A stretch of DNA of 64,000 bases, taken from positions 930,001 through 994,000 of the forward strand of contig NZ_VFOX01000002.1 of NCBI RefSeq assembly GCF_006716345.1. Reading direction: 5' to 3'. This document shows positions 61,801 to 64,000 of this stretch, one piece after another. The DNA is from Microbacterium saperdae (GTDB lineage: Bacteria > Actinomycetota > Actinomycetes > Actinomycetales > Microbacteriaceae). The notes below the pieces were generated by a model. The model saw only the letters and a program-made list of their open reading frames with translations, was not told the DNA's origin and did no database searches. The first letter of the stretch is position 1. The number at the start of each line of letters is the position of its first letter. The translations under genes were made by a program, and so were the position numbers.

Positions 61801-64000
61801 ATGCTGTTGCTTCTGCGACGTCGACCCACCCCTTCCCATCCCTCCCATACGATCGCCGCAGGCACCACTGCGGCTCTCGTCGCCGCGACGCTGCTGGTCG
61901 GCCTCGTCGGCGCTCCTGCTTACGCGGCGGAGACACCGTCGCCGGATCCATCGCCGACGGCCGAACCCACACCGTCGTCGGAACCCGCACCGACCACGGT
62001 GCCTCCGACCGACCGAGCGGTCGAACAATCGGTGCCTGCGCCGACCGAGGAGCCGACTGCTCCGTCTGCGCAGCTCGCGCCCCTCGCGGCGGCGCCCGCC
62101 GTGCTGCTCGCCGACGATTTCAGCCGGACTGCGTCGGCCGGGTGGGGGCGGTCCGACAACGGACTCGCCTACTCGTCCTGGTCATCACGCACCACGGTTG
62201 CGAGCATCGACGGGGAAGCCGCGTCGATCGCCCTCAACCCGGGTGAATCCGCGTACCTGACGCCGCGTGACGTGCAGGCGGCGGACATCCGGATCTCATC
62301 CGACATCCGCCTGGAGGCTGCGGGCGGACGCAGCTATTACGCCTACACCACACGTGTGCAGCGAGACGGATCCGCCTACCGCCTGCGTATCTTCACCGAT
62401 GCCGACGGCAAGGTGCAGTTGTCGGTCCTGCGCAGTGTGAAGGGGGTGGACACCGAGCTCAAGTCGATCGCTGTCCCCGTCACGCTGCTCGGCGACGACT
62501 GGTACACGTTCGACGCCACGGTGACAGGAACAGACGCGGTCGCCTTCGAGGCGCGGATCACGCCGAAGGGCGACACGCCCGGGGCGCCCCAGCTCACCGT
62601 GACGGACCGTTCCGCCGCCCGTCTGTCGGCAGCCGGCGGTCTGGCGGTCTGGGGCTATGCGTCCAGCAGCGCCAAGAGCCAGACCGTCCTCCAGCTCGAT
62701 TCGCTCACCGCGGTCGCCGCGAAGACACCGCTGAGCGGCGAGGTGACGCCGGCGCCCGAACCCGAGCCGCAGCCGGAACCGCAGCCGGAACCGCAGCCTG
62801 AACCGCAGCCCGAACCGCAGCCCGAACCGCAGCCCGAACCGCAGCCCGAGCCTCAGCCGCAGCCCGAGCCCGAGCCGCAGCCGGAGCCCGCGCCGAACAC
62901 CTCGCGCGGCGCGGCGACCGTGGGAACCGCGTCGTACGCCGTCCCGCAAGGGGCCGTGTACGTGAACCGGTCCTCGAACGCCACGACGCAGGACGGCAAG
63001 GCGGCGACGCCGTTCCGCACGGTGCAGGCCGCGGTGGACGCATCGCCTGCCGGTTCCACCATCGTCATCCGCGCCGGTGAGTACCACGAGTCCGTCGAGG
63101 TGCCGTTCAACAAGACGCTCACGATTCAGGCGTATCCCGGTGAAGCGGTCTGGTTCGACGGCTCGACACGGGTGTCCTCGTGGAGCAAGTCCGGCTCGAC
63201 CTGGGTCAGCGGCGGATGGAAGGCCGAGTTCAGCGACGACATGCTCAACGGCAACGCCAGCTGGTTCGTCGACCCGAAGTATCCGATGGCGAACCATCCC
63301 GACATGCTGTTCATCGACGGTGTCGCGCAGAAGCAGGTCGCGTCTGCCGACCAGGTCGTCGACGGCACGTTCGCCGTGGACTACGCCGCCGACCGCCTCA
63401 TCCTGGGCACGAACCCCGAGGGGCGCCAGGTGCGGGTCAGCGACCTGGGACAGGCGCTCAACGTGCGCTCGGCGAACTCGGTTCTCCAGGGATTCGGAGT
63501 GCGTCGGTATGCGACGTCGTACGACGTGCTCGGCACCGTGCGCATGCACAACGTCGGGACGACGCTGCGCGATCTGGTGATCGAGGACAACGCGACCATC
63601 GGGCTCTTCGTCGGCAACGACAGGGCCACGGTCGACAACCTCACGATCCGGCGCAACGGCCTGCTCGGGTTCTCACTCACGACGGCGTACGACTCGAAGG
63701 TCTCGGACTCGCTGTTCACCGACAACAACGTGGAGCATTTCAACGGTTCCCCGGTTGCGGGCGGTATCAAGGTGACGCGTTCGCGCGGCGTGGTGATGAG
63801 CAACGTCGACACGAGCCGGAACATCGGCAGCGGTACCTGGTTCGATGAATCCTGCTTCGACGTGAAGATCGTCGACGTCACGTCGAACGACAACACGGAG
63901 ATCGGTATCCACGCCGAACTGTCATCTCAGGTGACGATCGCGGGAAGCCAGGCGTTCAACAACAAGGAGGGCATCCGCATCTTCGACACCGAGAACGTGC
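61801..64000 (+). CDS. Exported right-handed beta-helix protein, N-terminal part
   Basis: The frame is open from 61801 to the window end (733 codons), so the C terminus is missing. A Sec signal peptide (about 1-42, [18 protein letters not shown], cleavage before AET) precedes a Thr/Pro-rich stretch, a jelly-roll-like domain (about 100-305), a Glu-Pro-Gln-Pro spacer and a parallel beta-helix domain (from about 370: [20 protein letters not shown], then many NLTIRRNG- and [12 protein letters not shown] rungs). Such folds are polysaccharide lyases, hydrolases or epimerases. With glycan genes upstream, it may trim or modify a surface polysaccharide (inference). AAGGAG lies 4 bases before the ATG. 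Confidence 0.85.
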   Translation, partial: MLLLLRRRPTPSHPSHTIAAGTTAALVAATLLVGLVGAPAYAAETPSPDPSPTAEPTPSSEPAPTTVPPTDRAVEQSVPAPTEEPTAPSAQLAPLAAAPAVLLADDFSRTASAGWGRSDNGLAYSSWSSRTTVASIDGEAASIALNPGESAYLTPRDVQAADIRISSDIRLEAAGGRSYYAYTTRVQRDGSAYRLRIFTDADGKVQLSVLRSVKGVDTELKSIAVPVTLLGDDWYTFDATVTGTDAVAFEARITPKGDTPGAPQLTVTDRSAARLSAAGGLAVWGYASSSAKSQTVLQLDSLTAVAAKTPLSGEVTPAPEPEPQPEPQPEPQPEPQPEPQPEPQPEPQPEPQPQPEPEPQPEPAPNTSRGAATVGTASYAVPQGAVYVNRSSNATTQDGKAATPFRTVQAAVDASPAGSTIVIRAGEYHESVEVPFNKTLTIQAYPGEAVWFDGSTRVSSWSKSGSTWVSGGWKAEFSDDMLNGNASWFVDPKYPMANHPDMLFIDGVAQKQVASADQVVDGTFAVDYAADRLILGTNPEGRQVRVSDLGQALNVRSANSVLQGFGVRRYATSYDVLGTVRMHNVGTTLRDLVIEDNATIGLFVGNDRATVDNLTIRRNGLLGFSLTTAYDSKVSDSLFTDNNVEHFNGSPVAGGIKVTRSRGVVMSNVDTSRNIGSGTWFDESCFDVKIVDVTSNDNTEIGIHAELSSQVTIAGSQAFNNKEGIRIFDTENV
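62755..62892 (+). repeat. Low-complexity Glu-Pro-Gln-Pro repeat
   Basis: Runs of the 12-base unit GAACCGCAGCCC/G encode a rigid spacer between the two domains of the beta-helix protein. The repeat is in frame and coding. Confidence 0.75.

Overview
The window is chromosomal DNA from a high-GC Gram-positive actinobacterium, most likely Microbacteriaceae (Microbacterium-like). This rests on the strong GC bias at third codon positions, ATGA/GTGA-coupled gene chains, many leaderless genes with a TAnnnT box 6-7 bases before the ATG, and family-level protein matches. I see no rRNA or tRNA genes, no insertion sequences, no CRISPR array and no replication origin.

Layout. (1) 1-8760, housekeeping and catabolism: the end of a GH3 glycosidase, an acyl-CoA oxidase-like flavoprotein, a zinc alcohol dehydrogenase, a nucleoside-salvage island (MFS transporter and nucleoside hydrolase divergent from a GntR/UTRA regulator and a PfkB sugar kinase) and tag. 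(2) 8777-31642, one apparent operon of about 23 kb: a giant membrane-anchored Ig/FN3 protein, MoxR ATPase, DUF58 protein, a transglutaminase-like protein lacking its catalytic Cys, two RDD-FHA proteins, a PP2C phosphatase, an FHA protein, a PknB-like kinase, an FHA-like/HTH protein, a 16-codon linker ORF and a 1503-residue three-ATPase FHA-FtsK/SpoIIIE protein (EssC/EccC type VII secretion motor). (3) 31643-42701, three effector cassettes. Each starts with a WXG100-like or similar small helical protein, followed by a larger putative secreted protein and accessory or membrane genes. Two of the WXG100-like genes are identical copies; the third cassette encodes a DUF1023 serine hydrolase and a lipoprotein. 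(4) 42727-50707, housekeeping: mdh, a zinc metallopeptidase, prolyl aminopeptidase, an aldehyde dehydrogenase, a GPH-type transporter, a glutaredoxin-like protein, an iron-regulated SIP-domain protein and a TagD-like cytidylyltransferase. (5) 50936-64000, surface glycans: a GtrA-fused glycosyltransferase, rmlC-rmlD fusion, rmlB, rmlA, a Wzy-like polymerase, further glycosyltransferases, a CDP-alcohol phosphatidyltransferase, a PaaK-like enzyme and an exported beta-helix protein that runs off the end.

The most notable system is the type VII-like secretion locus. The operon in region 2 and the three cassettes in region 3 each begin with the same inverted repeat (GATGGGGA, GTTG, TCCCCATC; one copy is degenerate) set 22-23 bases before a TAGnnT -10 box. 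This implies one regulon for motor, signalling proteins and substrates. The window encodes no EccB, EccD, EccE or MycP, and no EsaA, EssA or EssB. It does carry a kinase, a phosphatase and several FHA proteins, so secretion is probably controlled by Ser/Thr phosphorylation.
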